Assembly: GCA_024684175.1 (NCBI GenBank)
Contig: JAIKXJ010000048.1
Span: forward strand, 1 to 18,703
Direction: 5' to 3'
Length of the DNA: 18,703 nucleotides
DNA from: Erysipelotrichaceae bacterium
Lineage (GTDB): Bacteria; Bacillota_I; Bacilli_A; Erysipelotrichales; Erysipelotrichaceae
Under the pieces are notes generated by a model, which was given only the letters and a program-made list of their open reading frames with translations, did no database searches and had not been told where the DNA came from. Made by a program: the position numbers and the translations under genes. Positions 1 to 6,809 of the stretch are shown piece after piece (position 1 is the first letter of the stretch; the number at the start of each line of letters is the position of its first letter).

Positions 1-78
1 GCCGTATGCATGATGGCGAGCACAGGCAGCGGATACATGATGCCGAAGGTACTGCAGGAAGAAACTGCGGAACAGTGA
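1..78 (+). CDS. C-terminal tail of an unidentified protein (partial)
   Basis: Frame 1 is open from the window edge to a TGA at 76-78 and gives 25 residues, ending ...YMMPKVLQEETAEQ. A terminator-like inverted repeat begins 25 bases after the stop, which is what the end of a plus-strand gene should look like. The fragment is too short to assign a family. Another frame stays open for longer here, so the frame choice rests mainly on the stop-terminator spacing. Confidence 0.35.
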   Translation, partial: AVCMMASTGSGYMMPKVLQEETAEQ

Positions 79-102
79 TCCGTTTTCGTTCTTATAATGA
101 TC

Positions 103-169
103 AAAAAACCTCTTTCCGATCTGTTTCGTTGCGGCTCCTGCTGCTTTGAAAGAGGGAAAGAGGTTTTTT
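103..169. terminator. Bidirectional intrinsic terminator with a long loop
   Basis: A 15-base inverted repeat pairs 103-117 (AAAAAACCTCTTTCC) with 155-169 (GGAAAGAGGTTTTTT). The A-run at one end and T-run at the other give a U-tract on both strands. The loop of about 37 bases is long for an intrinsic terminator and contains a partly competing arm (GAAAGAGG at 148-155). It lies between the end of the plus-strand fragment and the end of the minus-strand MerR-type gene, so it can serve both. Confidence 0.7.
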
Positions 170-187
170 ATATGAATCAACGTTTAT

Positions 188-622
188 TCAGGAAAGTTTC
201 CTGTATGCCTCCAGCAGGCGCATGACCTCTTCCTCTTTGCCGGAGAGGATGATGCGGCAGGCACCTTCTTCATAGATATAGTTGAAGACGACGTCTTGCG
301 CGGCTTCCATCTCCTTGCAGAAAAGAGCGGAGATCTTGTTTCCTTCTACAAGCCCTGCAGGTACATCGAGGACCACGCAGGTCCGTTTTTCTTTCGTGTG
401 TCTTTGGCCTAAGAAGTCATAGACGAGGTTGTTGCGTTTGATGCGCAGGCCTTCTTTGACATAGGGATCGGAAAAGAAGCGGTCGACCTCTTCCTCGGAA
501 AATCTCCAAATGCCGTTTTCTTTCGTTCCGTTCAATATCCCCTGACTCAGGTAAGTGCGCAGCGTCCGGGTCGTAAATCCGCTCATCAGAGCGAGCTGGT
601 TGATATCGTAAGTATTTTCCAT
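188..622 (-). CDS. MerR-type HTH transcriptional regulator (small, 144 aa)
   Basis: This is a predicted DNA-binding regulator. Residues 4-50 form a winged helix-turn-helix of MerR type: YDINQLALMSGFTTRTLRTY is the HTH, and GIWRFSEEEVDRFF is the wing and following helix. The remaining ~90 residues have no cysteine metal-binding pattern and no recognisable MerR dimerisation coil, so no ligand can be proposed. The start is supported by a strong AGGAGGAG ribosome binding site (632-638 on the complement) and a good promoter. It is transcribed divergently from the FecR lipoprotein gene across 132 bases, so it may control that gene or itself; this is inferred only from position. At 144 aa it is about the length of the short MerR regulators. 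Confidence 0.8.
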   Translation of the reverse strand: MENTYDINQLALMSGFTTRTLRTYLSQGILNGTKENGIWRFSEEEVDRFFSDPYVKEGLRIKRNNLVYDFLGQRHTKEKRTCVVLDVPAGLVEGNKISALFCKEMEAAQDVVFNYIYEEGACRIILSGKEEEVMRLLEAYRKLS

Positions 623-642
623 CGGGATCTCCTCCTGTCTTC

Positions 643-671
643 ATTATCAAAGACGCGGGAAGCAAAGGCAA
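643..671 (-). promoter_or_regulatory. Sigma-A-type promoter for the MerR-type gene
   Basis: On the minus strand, TTGCCT (666-671) and GATAAT (643-648) are separated by 17 bases. This matches 4/6 and 5/6 of the consensus and lies about 20 bases upstream of the coding start. No clear operator dyad was found in the divergent region. Confidence 0.45.
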
Positions 672-754
672 TTTGAAAAGAGGCGGGTTTTTCATAGGGA
701 AGAGGGACAGCATCATGAAAGCCTTGTTAAAATGGTATACGGGGAGACGGGAAT

Positions 755-1837
755 ATGAGAAAGATACTACTTGCGATCATGATATCTCTGCTGTGCGCCT
801 GTTCAAGCGGGGCACCGGCATCCGATGCTCAGGAAGATACGCCGATCCAGTCCGCCGAGGCAAAGCAGTTCGTTCTGGAGAATCTGGTGGGGACCGTCAA
901 TGTCAATGACGGCGAGAAGGACCAGGAAGGCTTCGCCGGAATGAATCTTTACAGCGGTTACGGTGTCAAAACGGAAACGGAAAGTTTTGACTGGATCCTT
1001 CTGGATGAAGACATGCTGGTGAAGATGAATGAGGATTCGAAGACTTCGATCACGCAGGAAGGGAACGGACTGAAGATCTTCCTTGAAAAGGGCGGTCTGT
1101 TCTTCTGTGTGAACAGGGAGCTTGAAGACGATGAAGAGCTTTCTTTTGAAACGGAGAATGCTTCGCTGTCGATCCGGGGGACCTGCGGGATCGTCCGTCA
1201 TCACGGCGGCATCACATACTTTGCCATACTGGAAGGCAAAGGCGAAGTCACGATCCCCGGCGATGACAGCGTGCACGGTCTCAGCGAAGGCCGCTGCATG
1301 ATGATCCGGAAAGAAGGCTCGACATCTTATGACAATATCTCTCCCGGCGGCGATGTACAGGATTTCGTCGTCAAAGAGATCAATGACAACGAGATGGTGA
1401 AACAGCGCATCCAAGAAGTTCCCGAATACAAGACGGATGCGGAGATGGAAGAGATCGCTTCTTATCTGCCCGGAAAGTTCCTTTATACCGGTTATATCGG
1501 CATGAAGTCCGAACACCCGGAGCTGGATTTTTCCGTCAAGGATCCCTATACTCTGGAGTTCATCTTCCATGAGGACGGAGCCCTGGATATCATCATCGAA
1601 GAATCACAAGAGGCTTACGATGCGATCGAAAACTTCAACAAGGCTAACGACGAAAAAGGATACGGCGGGCATCTGAACCACGCATCGCAAACGCTCAGCT
1701 GGCCGTTCTTACGTCTGAATGCGCAAGGCGAACTGTATATCCCGGGCGTCGGTACGATGTATCTGAACAAAGAGACCGGAAGATTCTATGAGATGCCGTC
1801 CTACTCGTTCGGCGAATATGAGAGGATCGAAGAATAA
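755..1837 (+). CDS. FecR-domain lipoprotein
   Basis: This is a predicted surface lipoprotein of 360 aa. Residues 1-16 are a lipoprotein signal peptide (MRKILLAIMISLLCAC) with lipobox LCAC, so C16 would be lipidated and the protein anchored outside the membrane. Residues ~40-185 match the FecR fold: VGTVNV, then YSGYGVKTETESFDWILLDE, a stretch with SKTSI, a GGLFF strand, and the hallmark SIRGTCGIV followed by ILEGKGEV. The C-terminal ~150 residues are not recognised. In iron uptake FecR is a sigma/anti-sigma relay, but no sigma factor or TonB receptor is present here, so this is a FecR-fold sensor or scaffold rather than iron signalling. A GGGGAG site at 741-746 lies 8 bases before the ATG. 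It may be linked to the CHASE2 cyclase downstream (see findings). Confidence 0.8.
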   Translation: MRKILLAIMISLLCACSSGAPASDAQEDTPIQSAEAKQFVLENLVGTVNVNDGEKDQEGFAGMNLYSGYGVKTETESFDWILLDEDMLVKMNEDSKTSITQEGNGLKIFLEKGGLFFCVNRELEDDEELSFETENASLSIRGTCGIVRHHGGITYFAILEGKGEVTIPGDDSVHGLSEGRCMMIRKEGSTSYDNISPGGDVQDFVVKEINDNEMVKQRIQEVPEYKTDAEMEEIASYLPGKFLYTGYIGMKSEHPELDFSVKDPYTLEFIFHEDGALDIIIEESQEAYDAIENFNKANDEKGYGGHLNHASQTLSWPFLRLNAQGELYIPGVGTMYLNKETGRFYEMPSYSFGEYERIEE

Positions 1838-1840
1838 AAA

Positions 1841-1870
1841 AGCCGCGGCAATGCTGCGGCTGCATTTTGT
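1841..1870. terminator. Bidirectional terminator between convergent genes
   Basis: A 9-bp stem (1841-1849 with 1853-1861, one G-U pair, loop AAT) sits between the FecR stop (1835-1837) and the stop of the convergent glutaredoxin-like gene. The run of A at 1836-1841 gives a strong U-tract to minus-strand transcripts. The plus-strand T-run (GCATTTTGTTT) is weaker. Confidence 0.75.
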
Positions 1871-1880
1871 TTGGGGGAGG

Positions 1881-2204
1881 CTAACAGCCCTTACGGTCCA
1901 GGGAACAGGACGGAGCGCTCAAGGTCGATTCCGGAACGAAGACCGTATAGCCGTTTTCATTCAGCCAGGTCTCCCAGTCGACCCAGACCTTTCCGCTGTC
2001 ATCGACCAGCGCAGGGACACCGATGTCTTCGACCGATTTGAGATGGTCGAAGACGGGATCCTTGTCGCGCAAGGCAAGGAAGGAACCCAGATTTCCCAGA
2101 TTCTCCAGGATATCGATGAAGTCGTAAACAACTTTGTTCTGATCGAGGTTTTCTTTCAAGACGACGCAATAGGGACATTTCAGACTTCCGTAGACTTTGA
2201 TCAT
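1881..2204 (-). CDS. Glutaredoxin-like thiol protein with CPYC motif (107 aa)
   Basis: This is a predicted small cytoplasmic thiol-disulfide protein with a thioredoxin fold. The N-terminus MIKVYGSLKCPYCVVLKENL carries the glutaredoxin CPYC active site at residues 10-13, right after the first beta strand. VPALVDD (~65-71) supplies the cis-Pro loop of the fold. The frame is open further upstream, but ATG 2202-2204 is chosen because AAAAGGAGT lies just before it and the homology starts there. The C-terminal tail (SAPSCSLDRKGC) adds two cysteines outside the fold, which is unusual. A plausible promoter lies about 25-50 bases upstream. The gene stands alone, convergent with the FecR gene. The substrate is unknown. 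Confidence 0.8.
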   Translation of the reverse strand: MIKVYGSLKCPYCVVLKENLDQNKVVYDFIDILENLGNLGSFLALRDKDPVFDHLKSVEDIGVPALVDDSGKVWVDWETWLNENGYTVFVPESTLSAPSCSLDRKGC

Positions 2205-2225
2205 ATCAAGACTCCTTTTTCTTTC

Positions 2226-2254
2226 ATGGTATATAAAGTGCCGCGTTCCTGCAA
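2226..2254 (-). promoter_or_regulatory. Possible promoter of the glutaredoxin-like gene
   Basis: On the minus strand, TTGCAG (2249-2254) and TACCAT (2226-2231) are 17 bases apart. Both hexamers are imperfect (4/6 each), but spacing and distance to the start are suitable. Confidence 0.35.
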
Positions 2255-2296
2255 ACGGGATGCACCATAAGGAAAGAAGTGCCCTTTTCCACGAGC

Positions 2297-2325
2297 TTGA
2301 ACGCCCCTTCAAACGAGACTAAAAT
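2297..2325 (+). promoter_or_regulatory. Sigma-A-type promoter of the zinc-ribbon membrane protein gene
   Basis: TTGAAC (2297-2302), a 17-base spacer and TAAAAT (2320-2325) form a near-consensus promoter. It would give a leader of about 55-60 bases before the ATG at 2390. It is divergent from the glutaredoxin promoter, with the two -35 boxes about 40 bases apart. Confidence 0.55.
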
Positions 2326-2389
2326 AAAGATGATGCAGCGGCAGTTTGAATATGTGATGCCGCAGTGATAAAAGAAAGCAGGCAGCAGG

Positions 2390-2809
2390 ATGAATAAAAC
2401 GGATCTGGAAAATTGGAAACGTAAACTGTATAGGTGGTTACAACGGCGTAACGGCAGCGATACCTTCGGCAGGGATGTCTGCTTCGCGTCTTTGTTTCTG
2501 GTCGTTCTGGACGTGTTTCTGAAGACCGGCGTTTTGACCCGCATCTCGTTCATCGGCTATCTATATTCACTGTTCCGGGCTTTCTCCACCAACGTCAACC
2601 GCCGCAGCATGGAAAATCAGAAGTACATGGAGCTGCGCTGGAAACTCGTCAGCAAGTTTCAGAGATACAAGGCTCGGGCGATCGACCTCAAGGACCACCG
2701 CTATTACATCTGTCCCAACTGCGGACAGAAACTGCGTGTCCCGCGGGGCAAGGGAAAGATCGAGATCACCTGTCCGAAATGCGGACACAAGTTCGATAAG
2801 AGGAGCTGA
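2390..2809 (+). CDS. Small membrane protein with C-terminal zinc ribbon (139 aa)
   Basis: The function is unknown; this is a conserved-hypothetical type of protein. After a basic N-terminus, residues ~29-66 are hydrophobic (CFASLFLVVLDVFL, then ISFIGYLYSLFRAF) and suggest one or two membrane passes. A charged linker follows. Residues 107-138 form a four-cysteine zinc ribbon: CPNCGQKLRVPRGKGK, then CPKCGHKF. The LRVPRGKGKIEITCPKC pattern is the version usual in Bacillota membrane-anchored ribbons. The ATG follows AGCAGG, an acceptable ribosome binding site. A terminator follows within 15 bases of the stop, so this is a monocistronic unit. Confidence 0.7.
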   Translation: MNKTDLENWKRKLYRWLQRRNGSDTFGRDVCFASLFLVVLDVFLKTGVLTRISFIGYLYSLFRAFSTNVNRRSMENQKYMELRWKLVSKFQRYKARAIDLKDHRYYICPNCGQKLRVPRGKGKIEITCPKCGHKFDKRS

Positions 2810-2819
2810 AGATACAACG

Positions 2820-2843
2820 GAAGGCAACGCCTTCTTTTCTTTT
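2820..2843 (+). terminator. Intrinsic terminator after the zinc-ribbon gene
   Basis: GAAGGC (2820-2825), loop AAC and GCCTTC (2829-2834) form a perfect 6-bp hairpin followed by TTTTCTTTT. It starts 10 bases after the TGA at 2807-2809. Confidence 0.75.
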
Positions 2844-2851
2844 GGTAGAAT
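2843..2851 (+). promoter_or_regulatory. Extended -10 promoter of the glucosidase/cyclase operon
   Basis: TGG-TAGAAT is an extended -10 element (TGN plus TAGAAT at 2846-2851). There is no convincing -35: the expected place falls inside the preceding terminator stem. Transcription would start near 2858, about 14 bases before the first ATG, which has GGAAGAG as ribosome binding site. Confidence 0.45.
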
Positions 2852-2871
2852 GAAAGAAAAGGAAGAGACAT

Positions 2872-4566
2872 ATGAAGACACAATGGTATAAAGATGCGGT
2901 CGTCTATCAGATCTATCCGTTTTCGTTCAAAGACGGTAACGATGACGGCTGGGGCGACATCCAAGGTATCCTTTCAAAACTCGACTACATCAAGGAGCTC
3001 GGTGCGACGGCGATCTGGTTCTCGCCTCTGTACAAGTCACCGGACTATGATTACGGCTACGATATCAGTGACTATAAGGACATCGACGAGAAGTTCGGCA
3101 CGATGAAGGATTTCGATCGCCTGCTGGAAGAATGCCACAAGAGAGATCTTAAGGTCATCATGGACATGGTCATTAACCACAGTTCGACGGAGCACCCCTG
3201 GTTCAAGGAAGCACTCAGAGACAAGGACTCCAAGTACCGGGATTACTACATCATCCGCAAGGGCAGAGAAGAAAACGGTCTGCTGAAGCCGCCGACCAAT
3301 TGGGCATCGACCTTTACCGGCTCTGCCTGGGAATGGATCTCGGGAACGGACGAGTATTATCTCCATCTTTTCTGCAAAGAACAGGCCGACCTCAACTGGG
3401 AGAACGAAGAACTGCGGAAAGAGATCATCGACATCCTCAAGTTCTGGCTGGAAAAGGGCGTCGACGGTTTCCGTTTCGATGTCTTCAATATGTTTTCCAA
3501 GGTCTATCCGTTCAAGGACGACACGTCGAAGTCCTTCCAGAAAGGTTCGTCCTTCTTTGTCGACGGACCGCGGATGCACGAGTTTTTGAAAGAGCTCAAC
3601 GAAAAAGCCTTAGGCAATTACGACAGCTTCTCGGTCGGTGAGTCCTACCACCCTTCCAAAGAGAACGCTTTGGAATATGTAAAAGAAGAAAACAAAGAAC
3701 TCGATGCGATCTTCAATTTCGCCCACCTGGATTCCGACAATATCGGCGGAGCGAAGTTCTTCTATAAGCCGTTCGATATGAAGCAGTTCAAGGAAGGTTT
3801 GTTCGGACCGCAGACCGATAATTACGGCAAGGGCTGGAACACGCTGGTCTTGGAGAACCATGACAACCCGCGTTGTGTGGACCGCTTCTCTATCGACTCG
3901 AAACACTACCGTTATGAGGCGGCAACGATGCTGGCGGCGATCACTTATCTTGGTTACGGCACACCGTTCATCTACCAGGGACAGGAGATCGGCATGACCA
4001 ACTGTGCCTTCAGAAACATTGATGAGATGAAAGATCCGGTCTCGCACTTCGTCTACGACCTGATGAAAGGCTACGGCATGCCGGGAGCTTTGGCGTTCCG
4101 CTTCATCCGCTACGGTGCACGGGATCACGCAAGAGTGCCGATGCAATGGGACGCATCCGTCAATGCCGGTTTCAACAAGGGTCATGAGCCCTGGCAATGC
4201 ATGAACCCGGTCTATAAGGACATCAATGCCGAAAAAGACTTGCAGAGCGAAAGGTCAGTCTATCGCTTCTATCAGAAGCTGCTGAAGCTCAGAAAAAGCG
4301 ATCCGCTCTTCATTCACGGGCAGACAAAAGAATACGACCCTGCCAACAGAAAGATCGTCGCCTATACCAGGGAAGAAGAAGGAAAGAAGTATCTCGTCCT
4401 GGCCAACTTCTCCAAAAGAGAGCGGAAGTATCCGCTTCCGGACTTTGTGAAGAAAGAAGGTCTTGTCTTAAACAATTACGAAGAACTGAAGGAAGAAAGC
4501 GGAACGCTCTTCCTGAAGCCTTATCAGGCGCTGGTCTTCAAGGGACGAACGTATAATGAGGAGTAG
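2872..4566 (+). CDS. malL: GH13 alpha-glucosidase, oligo-1,6-glucosidase type
   Basis: This predicted cytoplasmic glycoside hydrolase releases glucose from the non-reducing end of isomalto- or malto-oligosaccharides. All four GH13 regions are visible: DMVINH (98-103), GFRFDVFN with nucleophile D203, SVGE with acid/base E257, and LENHDNPR with D331. Spacing and length (564 aa) fit the oligo-1,6-glucosidase / trehalose-6-phosphate hydrolase group. The opening WYKDAVVYQIYPFSF and no signal peptide are also typical. Exact substrate (isomaltose, sucrose, trehalose-6-P) cannot be fixed from sequence. No sugar transporter is adjacent. It is the first gene of a tight operon; the next ATG is 3 bases after its stop. 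Confidence 0.9.
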   Translation: MKTQWYKDAVVYQIYPFSFKDGNDDGWGDIQGILSKLDYIKELGATAIWFSPLYKSPDYDYGYDISDYKDIDEKFGTMKDFDRLLEECHKRDLKVIMDMVINHSSTEHPWFKEALRDKDSKYRDYYIIRKGREENGLLKPPTNWASTFTGSAWEWISGTDEYYLHLFCKEQADLNWENEELRKEIIDILKFWLEKGVDGFRFDVFNMFSKVYPFKDDTSKSFQKGSSFFVDGPRMHEFLKELNEKALGNYDSFSVGESYHPSKENALEYVKEENKELDAIFNFAHLDSDNIGGAKFFYKPFDMKQFKEGLFGPQTDNYGKGWNTLVLENHDNPRCVDRFSIDSKHYRYEAATMLAAITYLGYGTPFIYQGQEIGMTNCAFRNIDEMKDPVSHFVYDLMKGYGMPGALAFRFIRYGARDHARVPMQWDASVNAGFNKGHEPWQCMNPVYKDINAEKDLQSERSVYRFYQKLLKLRKSDPLFIHGQTKEYDPANRKIVAYTREEEGKKYLVLANFSKRERKYPLPDFVKKEGLVLNNYEELKEESGTLFLKPYQALVFKGRTYNEE

Positions 4567-4569
4567 AAG

Positions 4570-5355
4570 ATGATGAAGGTCAAGATCCTGGGAACACGCG
4601 GTTCTTTCGTTTCCGTCGAAGAAGATAAGAAAGGCTACGGAAGAAACAGCTCCTGTTACTACGTTGATGCGGGCATGCATCTGTTTCTTGATGCCGGTAC
4701 CGGCATCCTGAACAGTGAAAAGCTCGTTGCGGATGAAAAGCCGGTCCATATATTGCTGAGCCACTTGCACATCGATCATGTGCTGGGACTTTTTGAATGT
4801 CCGTTTTTGTATGAGGCAGGAAGACAGGTCCATATCTACGGCGAAACAAGGAAAGGAAAAGATCTCCTTGAACTGCTGGACGCTTTGATCGGTCCGCCGT
4901 ACTGGCCGATCAAGCTTTCCGGATTCCCCTGCGATCTTCATTTCCATGAGATCCGGGAAAGAGAAGGCTTCGTGATCGAAGATCTTAAAGTTTCAACGCT
5001 GCGTTCCTGTCATCCGGACGGGTGTCTTTCTTTCGTTCTGGAAAACGGAGGGAAGAAGCTCGGCTACGCCCTGGATCATGAGGCAGCACTTGACAAGGAA
5101 AAGAAAGCGGAACGCTTTTTTGAAAACTGCGATCTGCTGATCTTCGACGGCAATGACCTGCCGGGGCAAAACAAGGCCGGTTACGGACATTCCGACTATA
5201 CGCAGGGCATCACTTTGGCTGAAAAGGCCGGGATCAAAAAACTGCTGATCGGCCACTATGGATATGCGGCCGACGATGCGGTGCTGAAGAGGGAAGAAGA
5301 CAAGGCGGCGGACAGCTGTATCTTCGCTAAAGAAGGGATGGAGATCATCGTATGA
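4570..5355 (+). CDS. Metallo-beta-lactamase-fold hydrolase, candidate phosphodiesterase
   Basis: This is a cytoplasmic dinuclear-metal hydrolase of 261 aa. The MBL metal motif HLHIDH occupies 65-70 (H65, H67, D69, H70). Further likely ligands are H148 (SCHPDG), D169 (YALDHE) and H229 (IGHYG). LGTRGSF and NSSCYYVDAG at the N-terminus and a GHSDYT segment near 206-211 resemble MBL phosphodiesterases of the PhnP / cyclic-nucleotide PDE kind rather than lactamases or glyoxalases. Two ATGs (4570, 4573) follow GAGGAG at 4558-4563; the first gives 6-base spacing. The gene overlaps the next by 4 bases (ATGA). Its place between a glucosidase and a cyclase operon suggests it acts on a nucleotide or sugar phosphodiester; this is inference. 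Confidence 0.75.
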   Translation: MMKVKILGTRGSFVSVEEDKKGYGRNSSCYYVDAGMHLFLDAGTGILNSEKLVADEKPVHILLSHLHIDHVLGLFECPFLYEAGRQVHIYGETRKGKDLLELLDALIGPPYWPIKLSGFPCDLHFHEIREREGFVIEDLKVSTLRSCHPDGCLSFVLENGGKKLGYALDHEAALDKEKKAERFFENCDLLIFDGNDLPGQNKAGYGHSDYTQGITLAEKAGIKKLLIGHYGYAADDAVLKREEDKAADSCIFAKEGMEIIV

Positions 5356-6809
5356 ATATGGAAAAAATGGATAAGATCCTCGATATCGGGATCGCTCTGA
5401 CTGCGGAGAAGGATATCCGCGTCCTTCTGAAGAAGATCATCGACAGTGCGATGGAGATCACGGGCTGCGATGCCGGCACTTTATATCTGAAAAAAGACGA
5501 TGAGCTCGTCTTCACGATCATGGCCAACCATACCCTGGGGACCTATCAGGGAGGAAAAGGCGAAGTCATCGATATCCCGCCGGTACCGATCGACCGCGAA
5601 CATATCTCTTCGCTGGCCTTACTGGAAGATAAGATCATCTCGATCGACGACGCCTACGATACGTCTTTGGATCAAGTCTATTCGGGACCGCGGGCCTACG
5701 ATGAAAATCTGGGTTATCATACTTCTTCCGTTCTGGTCGTGCCGATGAAGAACCCGGAAGGCGAACAGATCGGCGTCCTGCAGCTGATCAACGCCTTGAA
5801 TGAAGAAGGACAGCCGGTACCGTTCTCCAAAGAGAGCCGCAGAGTCATGGCGTCTCTGGCTTCGCAGGCGGCCGTCGCGATACAGAACGTCCGTTATACC
5901 AAACAGATCCGCGATCTGTTCGATTCGTATGTGCGCACCAGCATCGGTGCCATCGGCAAGCTGACGCCGTTCAACGAGAACCACACCCGCAACATGGCTG
6001 TCTACGGCCGGCGTTTTCTGGATTTCCTGAATCAAAAGGCGGAGAAAAAAAACAGAACACTTCCTTTTGAAAAGGAACATTACGATGAACTGATCACGGC
6101 GATCTGGCTCCACGACTTAGGCAAGCTCGTGACGCCGGTCGACATCATGAATAAAAACACGAGGCTCTGGCCGCTGCAGAAAAAAGAGATCGAACACCGG
6201 ATGAAGGAATTTTCTTTGAAGGCGCGGATCATGGAACTGGAAGGAAGGATCACGAAAGAGGAACGGGAAAAGACCGACAGGAACTGTGACGAACTTCTTT
6301 CTTATGTCGAAAAAGCGGACGTGAAGATCCTCGATGACCGCAGGGAAAAGCTTCAGGAGTTTGCGGCCTGGACCTTTAGAGATGCGGAGGGGAAAGAATA
6401 TCCGTATCTGAAAGACGATGAACTTCATCAGCTTTCAGTCGCTTACCGCACGTTGACCGATGAGGAATTTGCGATCATGCACGACCACGTCGTCAAAACG
6501 GAAGAACTGCTTTCCGGGATGGCCTTCCCCAAGGACATGTCGCATGTGAAGGCCTGGGCGGCGATGCATCATGAACTGCTGAACGGCAAAGGTTATCCGA
6601 AGGGGCTGAAAGCGGAAGCGATCCCGGAAGAGGTCAGGATCCTGACGATCTTAGATATCTTTGAAGCACTGACCGCTTCCGACCGCGAATACAAGAAGCC
6701 GAAGACGCCGGAAGAGGCGATCGCCCACTTACATAAGATCGCCGGTTTCGGTGAAGTGGACGAAAGACTCGTCGCTTTGTTTGAGGAGAGCCGATGCTGG
6801 GAAGGCTAG
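5352..6809 (+). CDS. GAF domain plus HD-GYP phosphodiesterase
   Basis: This predicted cytoplasmic signalling phosphodiesterase has 485 aa. Residues ~8-180 are a GAF sensor (ITGCDAGTLYL, SSVLVVPMKNPEGEQIGVLQLINA, AAVAIQNV). From ~195 an HD-GYP domain follows, with HTRN (211-214), WLHDLGK with H254/D255, MHDH (376-379), HHELLNGKGYP (406-416) and ILDIFEALTASDREYKKP with D435. This family hydrolyses cyclic dinucleotides, mainly c-di-GMP. Two oddities: the usual Asp of HHExxDGxGYP is Asn411, and about 90 mostly charged residues (~271-365) separate the HD helix from the next metal histidine. Translation is coupled to both neighbours: it overlaps the upstream gene by 4 bases and the cyclase by 16. 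GGAG at 5340-5343 is the ribosome binding site. Confidence 0.85.
   Translation: MNMEKMDKILDIGIALTAEKDIRVLLKKIIDSAMEITGCDAGTLYLKKDDELVFTIMANHTLGTYQGGKGEVIDIPPVPIDREHISSLALLEDKIISIDDAYDTSLDQVYSGPRAYDENLGYHTSSVLVVPMKNPEGEQIGVLQLINALNEEGQPVPFSKESRRVMASLASQAAVAIQNVRYTKQIRDLFDSYVRTSIGAIGKLTPFNENHTRNMAVYGRRFLDFLNQKAEKKNRTLPFEKEHYDELITAIWLHDLGKLVTPVDIMNKNTRLWPLQKKEIEHRMKEFSLKARIMELEGRITKEEREKTDRNCDELLSYVEKADVKILDDRREKLQEFAAWTFRDAEGKEYPYLKDDELHQLSVAYRTLTDEEFAIMHDHVVKTEELLSGMAFPKDMSHVKAWAAMHHELLNGKGYPKGLKAEAIPEEVRILTILDIFEALTASDREYKKPKTPEEAIAHLHKIAGFGEVDERLVALFEESRCWEG

Noticed and set aside
673..909. Small plus-strand open frame overlapping the start of the FecR gene
   Set aside because: It runs out of frame into the lipoprotein gene, its Arg/Gly-rich translation looks like a frame shadow, and the FecR start has the better ribosome binding site.
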